This document shows, one piece after another, positions 16,166 through 25,280 of a DNA stretch of 43,539 nucleotides. A program made the position numbers and the translations under genes. A model generated the notes under the pieces. That model was not told the origin of the DNA. It saw only the letters and a program-made list of their open reading frames with translations, and ran no database searches. Source of the stretch: Verrucomicrobiota bacterium (GTDB lineage Bacteria; Verrucomicrobiota; Lentisphaeria; JABSQK01; JAJFLO01). Every line of letters begins with the position of its first letter. The first letter of the stretch is position 1. Location: positions 1 through 43,539 of the forward strand of contig JAJFLO010000303.1 of assembly GCA_021772675.1 (NCBI GenBank), read 5' to 3'.

Positions 16166-17317
16166 ATGACTAAATCAAAGAATATGTCATCATCTGAACA
16201 TTCCAATAATACACTTGATCGCATTGTTAAATTTGCGGTTATCTCAGGTATCATCGCTGGATTAATATGGTTACTTGGTTATTTGAGCGATGTTCTAATT
16301 CCATTTATCATCGCCTTTCTCTTTGCGTATTTACTCCATCCGATTGTTTGTTTTGTACAGAAAAAAATACCGAGTCGCGCTTTAGCAATATTTGTCGTTC
16401 TATTCGGGGTTATCATTCTAATGGTTGGATCGAGTTTTTTAATCATACCTAAAATTAATCATGAAATCTCCCATACGGGAAAATTGCTCAAACGATTTGT
16501 TGAAGACAAGGAATTTATTGCACGAGCTACAAAATTCATTCCGCCCAATTTAGTTGAATCCATAAAAGCAAAGGTATCAAAAGATAATTTTATCGACTTA
16601 ATGCAACAGGAAAAATTCTGGGTGATCGTCCAATCTGGGCTCAGAAAAATAGCACCTAGAGCACTTGATTTGCTATCCGGTACAGCAAACTTTTTCCTAG
16701 GAATCTTGGGATTATTTATCATCTGCCTATATCTGGTATTTTTATTGCTCGATTATGAAAAAGTAAAAAAGGAATGGAAAAGTTTAGTGCCGGAAAAACT
16801 TCGAGCACCCATTTTTGAATTTATTGATGAGTTCGATCGGTCGATGAATCGGTATTTCAGAGCCCAAGCCATGGTCGCGTGCTGCACTGGAATCGTTTTT
16901 GCAATTGGATTTACCATTATAGGATTACCAATGGGAATTTTTCTAGGTCTGTTTCTCGGACTTTTGAATATGGTGCCTTATCTGCAAATTGTTGGCATTG
17001 TACCTGCAACATTATTAGCATTTATGAAATCTCTTGAAACAGGGACAAGTTTTTGGCAATTAATCGGATTAATTCTCGTTGTGTTTGTAGTTGCACAGAT
17101 TATACAAGATGTTATTTTAACTCCAAAAATAATGGGCGAGTTAACGGGATTAAGCCCGGCAATGATTCTTTTATCTATCTCTATTTGGGGCAAGCTGCTG
17201 GGGTTTCTTGGGCTTGTCATTGCCATTCCCATGACGTGTCTATCATTAGCTTATTATCATCGAATATTAAGCTCTCAGAACGAAACGATTGGTAAGTTAA
17301 GAACTGTGCACAAATAA
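16166..17317 (+). CDS. AI-2E family transporter (PerM/UPF0118)
   Basis: A 383-aa inner-membrane protein of the AI-2E exporter (TqsA/PerM/YdiK) family. Members have about eight membrane segments with a large soluble loop after the third. Here hydrophobic segments lie at about residues 25-45, 47-66 and 70-95, then a soluble region, then a long membrane part. Family features visible are FLFAYLLHPIVCFVQKK, FRAQAMVACCTGIVFAIGFTI, GLPMGIFLGLFLGLLNMVPYLQIVG and VQDVILTPKIMGELTGLSP-like IQDVILTPKIMGELTGLSPAM. The transported molecule in this lineage is unknown; family members have been linked to quorum-signal export, sodium-proton exchange and other roles. It appears monocistronic. Confidence 0.92.
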   Translation: MTKSKNMSSSEHSNNTLDRIVKFAVISGIIAGLIWLLGYLSDVLIPFIIAFLFAYLLHPIVCFVQKKIPSRALAIFVVLFGVIILMVGSSFLIIPKINHEISHTGKLLKRFVEDKEFIARATKFIPPNLVESIKAKVSKDNFIDLMQQEKFWVIVQSGLRKIAPRALDLLSGTANFFLGILGLFIICLYLVFLLLDYEKVKKEWKSLVPEKLRAPIFEFIDEFDRSMNRYFRAQAMVACCTGIVFAIGFTIIGLPMGIFLGLFLGLLNMVPYLQIVGIVPATLLAFMKSLETGTSFWQLIGLILVVFVVAQIIQDVILTPKIMGELTGLSPAMILLSISIWGKLLGFLGLVIAIPMTCLSLAYYHRILSSQNETIGKLRTVHK

Positions 17318-17390
17318 GTTAAACATATTCGCGCTCAAATTTGGTTTAGAGTTTTTCGATTCGATTGATCCTGCTCGCGAGCGGGACGCA

Positions 17391-17513
17391 GGAATAGCGA
17401 GCTATTTCGAGAGCCGAGTATACCGACAGCCATCAGGTTTTCGACAGGTTTCTGTAAAATCGTTGCCTGAAATGAATAACGAATGTCGAAAAACCTACTG
17501 CTTGCAGTATACT
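17391..17513. repeat. Palindromic element L with shared central hairpin nearby
   Basis: Two structures are adjacent. 17391-17408 is an inverted copy of the central hairpin seen in families A, D, G and H (GAAATAGCTCGCTATTCC on the minus strand). 17417-17513 is an imperfect palindrome with arms AGTATAC...GGTTTTCGACA and TGTCGAAAAACC...GTATACT. A half-copy of the latter is at about 13157-13190. The 370-bp gap around them holds no gene. Confidence 0.55.
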
Positions 17514-17684
17514 AACGAGACTGGTTCCCGAATGGGAACAACAAAGTGGCCAATTTGTGATTGAGGATCGTATCACTATGAGCCGACCATGGGATGCGAG
17601 ATGTACGATTTATTTTTGGACAGCTTCTTAACCCGGATTAATTGATACACAAACCTGAAACTATTAATTTTTTATGAGGTTTTT

Positions 17685-18476
17685 ATGCCTGAATATGAAA
17701 AACATTTATATGCGATTGTTTTCCCGAACCAAGCTCTTATTGCGTCACAATTGGCTCCCAGTGAATTTGGTAAACACTACGCAGTAGGAAGCTCTAAACA
17801 TTTTGACGGGAAAGTCGTATTTGTCGAAATTGACAAGGATTTAAACGATGATTTTTTTCCTTTAAACGAAATTTGGAAACATATCGTTCCCCACGAAGAC
17901 GGCACTCCTAAACGGACAAAATTTGCTGGCAATTATCGAGTCCTCGAAAATATTCCCATGAATAAATTCAAAGACATGTATTTAGTTACCGTTGAGGGAA
18001 AAACTCTGAGATTAAACCGTTCAGAATATACGAAGGATAATGAGAAAGGTTTAATTCGCATTTATCAAATGTTGAATCCGATTCAAATGTTGGTTTCCAG
18101 TCGCCTGGACCAACGAGATTTTGGCGAATATTTCACCCTGGAAAACAAAACAAAGGGGTGTCCGACCTTATGCTATACTCAAGTGAGTCTTGATGTCGCG
18201 GAATTTGAACGAATGTATGAAAATAATGAAACCAATTTTTTAGTTCTTCCTAATATTCCAAATAATAAGCTGAAAGACTGTATTGAAGAAATGAAAATGA
18301 ATGCCACTAAAAAAAGCAAAACGATTAGTTTGGCTTCAATATTTCAGGACTTGCATTATCGGAAATTACGACATGGATTCTGGATTGCTAGTGGAAATGA
18401 GCTCATTTTTTACCCCCTGCCGAGCCTTAAGAATCTAGAGAACGAATACTATGATTGGTATCGGTCGACGTTTTAG
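17685..18476 (+). CDS. Hypothetical 263-aa soluble protein upstream of pfp
   Basis: I do not recognise this protein. It has no signal peptide or membrane segment. It begins MPEYEKHLYAIVFPNQALIAS and shows a mixed alpha/beta character with strands such as KVVFVEIDKDL. Two long charged helices surround IRIYQMLNPIQML. The second half ends in a hydrophobic-aromatic stretch LHYRKLRHGFWIASGNELIF and YYDWYRSTF. The start is supported by GAGG before ATG. It lies 250 bp before pfp on the same strand, with a palindromic repeat in the gap, so it may or may not share the sugar operon. Codon use is like its neighbours. Confidence 0.7.
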   Translation: MPEYEKHLYAIVFPNQALIASQLAPSEFGKHYAVGSSKHFDGKVVFVEIDKDLNDDFFPLNEIWKHIVPHEDGTPKRTKFAGNYRVLENIPMNKFKDMYLVTVEGKTLRLNRSEYTKDNEKGLIRIYQMLNPIQMLVSSRLDQRDFGEYFTLENKTKGCPTLCYTQVSLDVAEFERMYENNETNFLVLPNIPNNKLKDCIEEMKMNATKKSKTISLASIFQDLHYRKLRHGFWIASGNELIFYPLPSLKNLENEYYDWYRSTF

Positions 18477-18501
18477 CGTCATGAAAACTAAGATGATTTT
18501 T

Positions 18502-18599
18502 TGGTTTCAGGTGTCAGTGTTTTAGAGAGGTTTCGGGTTTCAGGGTTGCGGATTACATCGTTCCTAAATTCTTTTTCTGACACCAGACACCCGAAACCT
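18502..18599. repeat. Inverted repeat GGTTTCAGGTGTCAG / CTGACACC...GAAACC
   Basis: Left arm 18502-18516 and right arm about 18578-18599 pair after a small gap. Similar TGACACCTGACACC...GAAACC intergenic repeats are something I recall from unrelated environmental genomes. It sits between the orphan gene and pfp and could end transcription of the former. Confidence 0.5.
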
Positions 18600-18724
18600 G
18601 CAAACTATAATTTCCTTGATTTTTTAAATTTCCTTCCATGAAACGTTTGCAATCTACATATCTCAGATTTATGCTTCTGCCTTTTCTTTAGAAACCGCTT
18701 TCAATTAATATGAGGAATTTAAAA

Positions 18725-19903
18725 ATGGGCAAAGGCAATCTTGTAGTAGGACAATCCGGCGGCGCTACTGCCGTTATAAATCAGACGTTGTCAGGAATTA
18801 TAAGGCAGGCACAAGCAGAAGATAAGATCAATCGCATTTTGGGAATGCGATTCGGAATACTTGGATTAATCGAAGAAAATTTTGTTGATCTTACTGATCT
18901 GACAGAAGAACAATTACTGCAATTAGAGCAAACACCATCCGCAGCGTTATGCTCATGTAGATACAAATTGCAAGATTCGGCAAATGAGACTTTACTTAAT
19001 TCTATCGAAAAAAATGGGATAAATTATTTTACGTTAATCGGTGGTAATGATTCGGCAGAGACTGCCTTGCATATATCCCGCCTAGCACAAGCACGAAATA
19101 TCAAACTTTCTGCCATAGCACTACCTAAAACTATTGATAATGATCTGCCTTGTATGGACCATACTCCCGGTTATGGAAGTGTTGCAACATTTATTGCTGC
19201 ATCCACACAGGAGGCAGGCAGAGATACCGAGGCAATGCAGCAGGCTGATCCAATCAAGATCATCGAAGTGAAGGGACGCAATTCCGGATGGACCGTTGCT
19301 GCATCTGCGTTGGGTAAACGAAGTAAATTTGATGCACCTCATTTGATTTATTTTCCAGAACGCCCCTTTGACGAAGACACATTTGTCGAAGATGTCACCA
19401 AAGTTTATGAAGACATCGGATATTGTGTTGTTGTTATTGCTGAAACGTTGAAGGATAAAAACGGACGCTTAGTTGGCGAACGTAAAGAAGGGATTACTAA
19501 GGACTCCTTTGGTCACGCTTATGTTGATAGTGCAGCAGCGTGTTTATGTCGTTTGATTGAAGGCAAACTGGGAGTTCGTGCCCGTTATGATAAACCCGGC
19601 ACTTTGCAAAACAGCTCCATCCGCTATGTTTCTCCTGTAGATCAGGCTGAAGCGCAAATGTGTGGGAAAAAGGCAGTTAGCCTAGCAGTTAACGGAACGA
19701 CAGATGTTATTGTGACACTTGAACGTGAATCAAGTGATCCGTACAGATGTACAACCGGATATGTTCCAATCGAAAAAATTGCCGGTATTGAAAAGTACAT
19801 GCCCGAAAATTATATCAACGAGCAAGGTAACTTTATCACACAGGATTACATTGATTACGCAAAACCTTTAATTGGAAACATACCCGAATTCATTCGGCTT
19901 TAA
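18725..19903 (+). CDS. pfp: Diphosphate-dependent 6-phosphofructokinase
   Basis: Phosphorylates fructose 6-phosphate to fructose 1,6-bisphosphate in glycolysis, using pyrophosphate instead of ATP, which makes the step reversible. The protein is 392 aa. The donor-site motif is GGNDS (residues 106-110) instead of the ATP-type GGDGS, and the active-site motif is PKTIDND (134-140), whose lysine is the mark of PPi-users. Also visible are GQSGGATAVINQ at the N-terminus, EVKGRNSGWTVAASAL and a PGTLQNS-type fructose-binding region near the C-terminus. ATG 18725 is preferred over 18710 because TGAGGAA at the earlier ATG forms a well-placed ribosome site for the later one. It is followed at 18 bp by the GH94 gene, which reads as one operon. 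Confidence 0.93.
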   Translation: MGKGNLVVGQSGGATAVINQTLSGIIRQAQAEDKINRILGMRFGILGLIEENFVDLTDLTEEQLLQLEQTPSAALCSCRYKLQDSANETLLNSIEKNGINYFTLIGGNDSAETALHISRLAQARNIKLSAIALPKTIDNDLPCMDHTPGYGSVATFIAASTQEAGRDTEAMQQADPIKIIEVKGRNSGWTVAASALGKRSKFDAPHLIYFPERPFDEDTFVEDVTKVYEDIGYCVVVIAETLKDKNGRLVGERKEGITKDSFGHAYVDSAAACLCRLIEGKLGVRARYDKPGTLQNSSIRYVSPVDQAEAQMCGKKAVSLAVNGTTDVIVTLERESSDPYRCTTGYVPIEKIAGIEKYMPENYINEQGNFITQDYIDYAKPLIGNIPEFIRL

Positions 19904-19921
19904 ATATAGGAGATGACAAAA

Positions 19922-22564
19922 ATGCCATCCGAATTCACTGATGAATTAGTCGAGATTGAAAAATTAGCCGCTAACTACCTGAATATTGATTCGATAGACA
20001 CAGGTAAAGGCTCCAATGTGAAATTCCTAGACAATGGCTATCTTTTATGCCTACCAAGAACTAAAGGAGACAGCCGTTACGTTTACGGTGACGATGGGTT
20101 TAATTTTTGGATTCATGCTTCTGGATATATGTATGCGAATGAAGGATTATACTCCTTATTTATGCGACGCAAAGAAGGTGATGAACCCGTCATTTCGTTT
20201 TTTGCGGGATTGCCAAACAAAGACGGAAAAACCTTTACCCGAATATCGTTACTTCCTGTTCCTGTCATTGAAGAATCTGATGCATTGATCAAGCGCCGTT
20301 ATACTATTATGAATAATAGTGCAGCGTATTTTTTTACCGAGTTTAGTTCTATAAAAAGTGTCGTCCGGGTCTCAGTGGATAAATCCAATAAAATGATCTT
20401 CTCAATTCGAATTGAAAATATTGATAAGGAAACAGTATCTCTATATACCTCCAGTTACTTCAAGCCGTTTTGCAGGTATGATATATATGAAAGCGATGAA
20501 GACCGCTGGTTCAGTGAAACTATCCTCGATGATTCGGCAGACGATAACGGAGATTTTTCCGCTGGTACTTTAGAAGTAGCCCAGGATGAAGATCGATTTC
20601 ATTCAAGTACCTACTACGCAGTTTTAAGGGGAAAGTACTCGCCTGGAAGTGGCATTACCTTTATCAATCGAGACACCAATACTTCACGTCAGAATTTTGT
20701 TGGCAACAGTCAAAGAAACCTGGGAACCAGCATTGCATTGAAAGAAGGAAAATTTCCCAAAGACAAATCATTAACAACATTTACAGATATTGCAGTGTTA
20801 AGCGATTTGAATACATTTCGCATTGAGGCTGCCTCAACATTGCGCTTAGACTATACCTACCAAATTGCCCCCAATATACAAACACGAGATTCAGTTGCAA
20901 AAACACCTCTAAATCCCAAGGAAATTGACAATAATATTGGACTGACAACGGAAAAAAATAGAACAATGCTATCCAGCCTCAACGGAAATATCTCGGGGAT
21001 CAACAGTTCCGTAAAAATCAATGAGAATTACTTTAATCAATTTTTTGATCACTTGAAATATCAGGTCTCTGTATGCGGCCTTCTAAAGGGCTATATGCAA
21101 CTGGAACTAAGGTCATTAATTGGCATTAGAGATGTTTTCCAGGCACTCGAAGGTCTGCAATATTACCGAACCGAGGAAAGCAGAAGTAAGATGATTGAGG
21201 CTCTGAGTTTTACCATACCCACGGGGCGCTGCATACGTCAATATTCTCTTCCGCCAAAGGGGGCAAAAGCCGGACGAGCAGATCTCAGACCCTTCATTGA
21301 TCAGGGAGTATGGGTCATCACCACCATTCATTCCTATCTACAAAACACTGGTGACAAGGACTTTCTGGAGACCGAAGTGGGGTATCATGATATTATTGAT
21401 GAAGGTTCGGAAACCATTCTTCCTTCGGATAAATCAGATAGCGTGCTTATGCATATTTTCCGAATTATGGATTATCTAAATGAGAATCGTGATCATGAAA
21501 ATACAAAATTATTATTAGCTCTCTATGGAGACTGGAATGATGCGCTTGACGGACTGGGAATCGCCAATGACCCAGCAAAAGATTATGGAACTGGTGTCAG
21601 CATCATGGCAACGCTCCAGTACTATCAAAACTGTCTAGAAATGATTAATGTTTTGAAGTCATTCTATCCCGGGAAGTATGAGGATAAAATTAATCAATAT
21701 AAATCAACGGCTGACTCTCTTGCTGAAAACTTGATAAAATACGCAGTTCTAAGTGATGATAATGGTAATAAACGTATTGTCCATGGATGGGGAGATGAGC
21801 GATCTTATTTTGTGGGTAGCTTTAATGATCCTGACGGCGTCGCCAGAGATGGACTAACCAGTTATGCTTTTTGGATTATTTCAGGAATGTTGGAAAAAAC
21901 CCCCGAACTGGAACAAACAATTTTAGATGCATTTGAACGAATGCAGTCAAAGTACGGATTAATGACATTTAATCCGGCATTTCCAAAAGGAACCGAAGGC
22001 GTAGGACGAATTCCCAAACTACCTCCGGGAACAGCCGAAAATGGTGCGACCTACATTCACGCAACATTATTTGCTATCTGGGCTTATTTTAAAATGGGGC
22101 AGCCCAAAAAAGCCTGGGACGAAATTGAAAAAATATTGCCATTTACTGATCTGCATGATCACTATACTCATTCTCCCTACGTCATGCCCAATTCTTATGT
22201 TTACAACGCTGAAAAAGGTTTAGATGGTGAATCAATGAACGATTGGCAAACAGGCAGTTCAAATGTTTTGTTAAAAATTTTGTTATGGTATGTATTCGGC
22301 TACCAGCCTGATTTTGGTGGCATTCATATTCAACCGGCATCCTGGACACCATTTAGAGAGTCAAATTTCACAACTTACAGCCGAGGAAAATCTATCGAAA
22401 TTATTTATAAGAAAAGCAACAGTGCGAATGAGAGAACATTCTCATTAAATGAACAGCCCCCAACTACTGGTGAGTATTCGGCTGCACTCAAAGTGAATTA
22501 TTGCTTTATTCCATATAATGAACTAAAAAATAATAACACTATCGTTGTTAGTGATCCGGCATAA
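19922..22564 (+). CDS. GH94 family glycoside phosphorylase (cellobiose phosphorylase-like)
   Basis: An 880-aa enzyme of glycoside hydrolase family 94. These enzymes break beta-glucosides such as cellobiose with inorganic phosphate and release glucose 1-phosphate, saving one ATP. The N-terminal beta domain (about residues 1-330) contains the YGDDGFNFWIHASGYM and SSYFKPFCRYDIYES segments. The (alpha/alpha)6 catalytic domain shows SLPPKGAKAGRADLRPFIDQGVW, the catalytic acid D540 in YGDWNDALDG, and GTAENGATYIHATLFAIW for phosphate and substrate binding. There is no signal peptide, so it acts on imported sugar. The exact disaccharide cannot be read. ATG 19922 follows AGGAG by nine bases and is preferred over 19913. 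The partner pfp gene suggests an ATP-sparing route. Confidence 0.88.
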   Translation: MPSEFTDELVEIEKLAANYLNIDSIDTGKGSNVKFLDNGYLLCLPRTKGDSRYVYGDDGFNFWIHASGYMYANEGLYSLFMRRKEGDEPVISFFAGLPNKDGKTFTRISLLPVPVIEESDALIKRRYTIMNNSAAYFFTEFSSIKSVVRVSVDKSNKMIFSIRIENIDKETVSLYTSSYFKPFCRYDIYESDEDRWFSETILDDSADDNGDFSAGTLEVAQDEDRFHSSTYYAVLRGKYSPGSGITFINRDTNTSRQNFVGNSQRNLGTSIALKEGKFPKDKSLTTFTDIAVLSDLNTFRIEAASTLRLDYTYQIAPNIQTRDSVAKTPLNPKEIDNNIGLTTEKNRTMLSSLNGNISGINSSVKINENYFNQFFDHLKYQVSVCGLLKGYMQLELRSLIGIRDVFQALEGLQYYRTEESRSKMIEALSFTIPTGRCIRQYSLPPKGAKAGRADLRPFIDQGVWVITTIHSYLQNTGDKDFLETEVGYHDIIDEGSETILPSDKSDSVLMHIFRIMDYLNENRDHENTKLLLALYGDWNDALDGLGIANDPAKDYGTGVSIMATLQYYQNCLEMINVLKSFYPGKYEDKINQYKSTADSLAENLIKYAVLSDDNGNKRIVHGWGDERSYFVGSFNDPDGVARDGLTSYAFWIISGMLEKTPELEQTILDAFERMQSKYGLMTFNPAFPKGTEGVGRIPKLPPGTAENGATYIHATLFAIWAYFKMGQPKKAWDEIEKILPFTDLHDHYTHSPYVMPNSYVYNAEKGLDGESMNDWQTGSSNVLLKILLWYVFGYQPDFGGIHIQPASWTPFRESNFTTYSRGKSIEIIYKKSNSANERTFSLNEQPPTTGEYSAALKVNYCFIPYNELKNNNTIVVSDPA

Positions 22565-22705
22565 ATAAAAAACAGTCCCCGAGACACACAAAAAAAAGCG
22601 AGAAACGTTTTTGTTGCGCCTTGTTTCGTATTGATTCGAATAAACTGTCTTATTTCGTTTGTTTTAGCGTATTTCGCAGGATAATAAATTATTTAGTCGT
22701 TGCCT

Positions 22706-24013
22706 ATGAAAAAGAAAAAATACCTTGGTGGAGTTTTGCTGATCTGGATTTCAGCGATCGTTGGTATTTTCCTCTTAATTCAACTAATCCTAAAATTCGT
22801 TCAACCTCCGCCTCCGCGACATATCGTCATTGCCAGCGGTAGTCCAGACGGCGCGTATTATGCCATCGCAAAAGAATATGAAACACTGCTAAAAAAAGAG
22901 GGGATAACTTGCCAGATATTAAACACCAAAGGATCTGTAGAAAATTTACAATTATTAAATTCTGGAAAAGTGGATCTGGCATTCTTGCAAAGCGGAATTT
23001 CATCAGCAGATAATAATCAGAACATAAGCCTGCGCTCAATTGCAAGCATTTACTATGAGCCACTTTGGGTTTTTTACCGAGGCATTGAGGAATTGGATTT
23101 AATCAACCAACTTACAGGCAAACGTATTGGTGTAGGAGAAGACAATAGCGGGACAAAAGCGGTGACTATTCGATTATTGGAATTAAATGGCATAACTCCA
23201 CACAATTCAGAATTTAAATCGTTATCATCACAACAAATGTCAGATCAATTGATAAGCGGGGAACTGGACGCTGCATTCCTGGTTACTTCACCGAATGCCA
23301 AAAGTTTCAAGAAACTACTTGCTAATGATAATATTCAATTAATGAATTTTCGACGGTATCAGGCGTATGCCCGAAATTTTCTTTTCGTCAAAGATCTCAC
23401 TATTCCAGAAGGCATGCTCGACATCCAGCGTAATATTCCGAAACAAAATATTACCTTATTATCAACATTGGCGACGCTGGTTGCGACAGATAAAATGCAT
23501 CCACAACTCGTCGAAGTCATGTTAAACTGTGCGCAACGTATTCACAAAAAGCAAGGACTATTGGAGAAGGAAGATGAGTTTCCCGCCAAAAAATATCTGG
23601 AATTTCCAGTGCATGACGCCGCAGCAAACTACTTTTACTCAGGCCCATCATTCCTCGCGAAATACCTGCCATTTTGGCTCGTTACATTGATCCGGCGTCT
23701 GGCTATTATAATTATTCCTCTCCTCACATTATTATTTCCATTGTTTAAGATTACTCCCCTTGCGATTCGATGGCCAATTAAGCGTAAATTAAACCTTTGG
23801 TATAGCGAATTAGAGGAAATAGAAAGTCTTGTTAATGGCGATAGTGATAAGATTTCTTTTATCAATTCTCAAAAGAGGCTTAACGAATTAGAGGAAGAAG
23901 TTGTGAATGACCCATTACCGCCCGCCTATAAAAATGAATCATTTCAATTACGATTCCATATCCGCCATGTCCAAAACCAAATCAGTGAGGCTTTAGGTAA
24001 ATCTGAAAAGTGA
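22706..24013 (+). CDS. TAXI-family TRAP substrate-binding protein, membrane anchored
   Basis: A 435-aa protein of the TAXI group, the binding subunits of TRAP transporters. An N-terminal membrane anchor (about residues 8-30) is followed by the periplasmic binding domain: HIVIASGSPDGAYYAIAKEY, GSVENLQLLNSGKVDLAFLQSG, GKRIGVGEDNSGTKAVTIRLLELNG-type loop and GELDAAFLVTSP. Unusually for a binding protein, a second membrane segment (about 320-347, LIRRLAIIIIPLLTLLFPLF) and a cytoplasmic coiled-coil tail (about 350-435) follow. This long form occurs without TRAP permease genes, as here, and may signal rather than transport. A TTG two codons earlier is an alternative start. Ligand unknown. Confidence 0.88.
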   Translation: MKKKKYLGGVLLIWISAIVGIFLLIQLILKFVQPPPPRHIVIASGSPDGAYYAIAKEYETLLKKEGITCQILNTKGSVENLQLLNSGKVDLAFLQSGISSADNNQNISLRSIASIYYEPLWVFYRGIEELDLINQLTGKRIGVGEDNSGTKAVTIRLLELNGITPHNSEFKSLSSQQMSDQLISGELDAAFLVTSPNAKSFKKLLANDNIQLMNFRRYQAYARNFLFVKDLTIPEGMLDIQRNIPKQNITLLSTLATLVATDKMHPQLVEVMLNCAQRIHKKQGLLEKEDEFPAKKYLEFPVHDAAANYFYSGPSFLAKYLPFWLVTLIRRLAIIIIPLLTLLFPLFKITPLAIRWPIKRKLNLWYSELEEIESLVNGDSDKISFINSQKRLNELEEEVVNDPLPPAYKNESFQLRFHIRHVQNQISEALGKSEK

Positions 24014-24024
24014 TATTTTGCTGT

Positions 24025-24144
24025 CCCACACAAAGCCACTAACCTGAATGATTCAGGCTAAGACACAAAGAAAAAATTAGGCTACTTTATCTAATTCTTC
24101 ATTGATTTACTTTAATTCTTTGCGTCTTAGTGGCTTTGTGTGAG
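24025..24144. repeat. Palindromic element K with a nested 17-bp insertion
   Basis: Inverted arms CACACAAAGCCACTAA (left) and TTAGTGGCTTTGTGTG (right) lie between two convergent genes and could terminate transcription from both sides. The left arm is interrupted at 24042-24058 by ACCTGAATGATTCAGGC, with TA on both sides (24040-24041, 24059-24060). The uninterrupted right arm gives the empty site CCACTAAGAC. Confidence 0.8.
24042..24058. mobile_element. Minimal TA-flanked element, family A/B/D ends only
   Basis: A 17-bp palindrome consisting only of the two terminal motifs of the family A/D elements (ACCTGAAT and ATTCAGGC) around one base. It is inserted in the left arm of element K with duplicated TA. 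It is either an excision scar or the extreme deletion form of such an element. Confidence 0.7.
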
Positions 24145-24162
24145 ATAATCAATTAAGTCTCT

Positions 24163-24951
24163 TCACTTTTTCTTAAACAACCCTTTAACACCACCGATGA
24201 CCTTAGACGCCCCGTCTTTTGCGGCATCGCTAACCATACTGGCCGAATCACCAATTGTGCCGCCTAACTTACCAGATGTTTTCACTGTATCTGTTATACC
24301 AGTAAAAATGGAACCAAACACTTCATCCAAAATTTCTGAAATGCTGCTGCCATCGGATTCTTTACCGATATCTGTCAAATGTATTTTGGGAAGAGAAATT
24401 GGTACGACTGCTCCCTGTAAAATCTTGGCACTCAGATTAACTGTTGCATTTTCGAATACAAATGAGTCAATCTGGATCTTTTTACCCTCCCCAGATGGTT
24501 CCACTTCATGTTTCTTCTCAGTTTTTCTATCCTGACCAGATGATCCGGCAGCAGTAAGTGATTCAACATTCTTTTTTAATTGATCCAAATTACTCCCAGT
24601 CAAGGCCATTTCATACGTAACTTCGGGTCCATCGATTAGAATCTCTTTTATGATAATTTTGTCCGTCATCAACGATTTTAAATCAACATGAACAATCACT
24701 TTATCCAAACTAAAGGCGGACGGCGTATTGAACCCGTCTGCATTACCAATCACCAATCCATGAATTTCACCATACCCTGAAAGTGGTGAAATATTTACAC
24801 TATCCAAGCTCACTGATGTTTGCGTCACTTTTGGACCAAATGTTTCAATACCTTTCTTAATAGCGCTATTGAAAAACATATTTACTGCAATAATACCTAT
24901 AATAGTCAGCACTGCGAAAGATACGAGTACAATTCCTATAGCCTTTTTCAT
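24163..24951 (-). CDS. AsmA-like membrane-anchored protein
   Basis: A 262-aa protein with an N-terminal membrane anchor (about residues 5-27) and a periplasmic domain of the AsmA/DUF748 type. The parts that fit are VSLDSVNISPLSGYGEIHGLVIGNADGF, then KVIVHVDLKSLMTDKIIIKEILIDGPEVTYE, which is the repeating beta-strand pattern of these bridge-like envelope proteins. A charged, low-complexity linker (about 135-160) leads to a second strand-rich segment and a Gly/Ser/Lys-rich tail ending GVKGLFKKK. It is far shorter than E. coli AsmA (about 600 aa), corresponding to one repeat module. It is thought that such proteins aid lipid or envelope homeostasis; a specific role here is unknown. It is convergent with the TAXI gene. 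Confidence 0.75.
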   Translation of the reverse strand: MKKAIGIVLVSFAVLTIIGIIAVNMFFNSAIKKGIETFGPKVTQTSVSLDSVNISPLSGYGEIHGLVIGNADGFNTPSAFSLDKVIVHVDLKSLMTDKIIIKEILIDGPEVTYEMALTGSNLDQLKKNVESLTAAGSSGQDRKTEKKHEVEPSGEGKKIQIDSFVFENATVNLSAKILQGAVVPISLPKIHLTDIGKESDGSSISEILDEVFGSIFTGITDTVKTSGKLGGTIGDSASMVSDAAKDGASKVIGGVKGLFKKK

Positions 24952-25061
24952 AAATCAAAACTCTTTCGTGTTATATGTGAATAAAAATGTGAAAGTAAAG
25001 AGAAGCCGAAAGGTAAGATTATATTCCTTGATAATCAAGTGCCACGAGTTACCATTGATAA

Positions 25062-25241
25062 GGAACGTGGAAAAAATAAATCATCCCATTTTGCCCCACA
25101 TCTTCATGCCACATTTTGCCACGCCTCAATCGCAAAATCCGCGAAATAGGTATACTATTCCTGTGGTTTTGCTTAATCGGCCCGGCAAAATCTAACACAA
25201 ACCTGAACGCAATCTGGGACAATTTATTTTTTCCACGTTCC
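25062..25241. repeat. Palindromic element H, TAA duplication
   Basis: 180 bp with a perfect 20-bp terminal inverted repeat GGAACGTGGAAAAAATAAAT, flanked by TAA on both sides (25059-25061, 25242-25244). The central hairpin GAAATAGGTATACTATTCC is at 25143-25161. No coding capacity. It ends 39 bp upstream of the radical SAM start, so its right end lies in that gene's promoter region. Confidence 0.9.
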
Positions 25242-25280
25242 TAAACATAGAGGTGATTGGAAAAGATAAGGTATATATCG

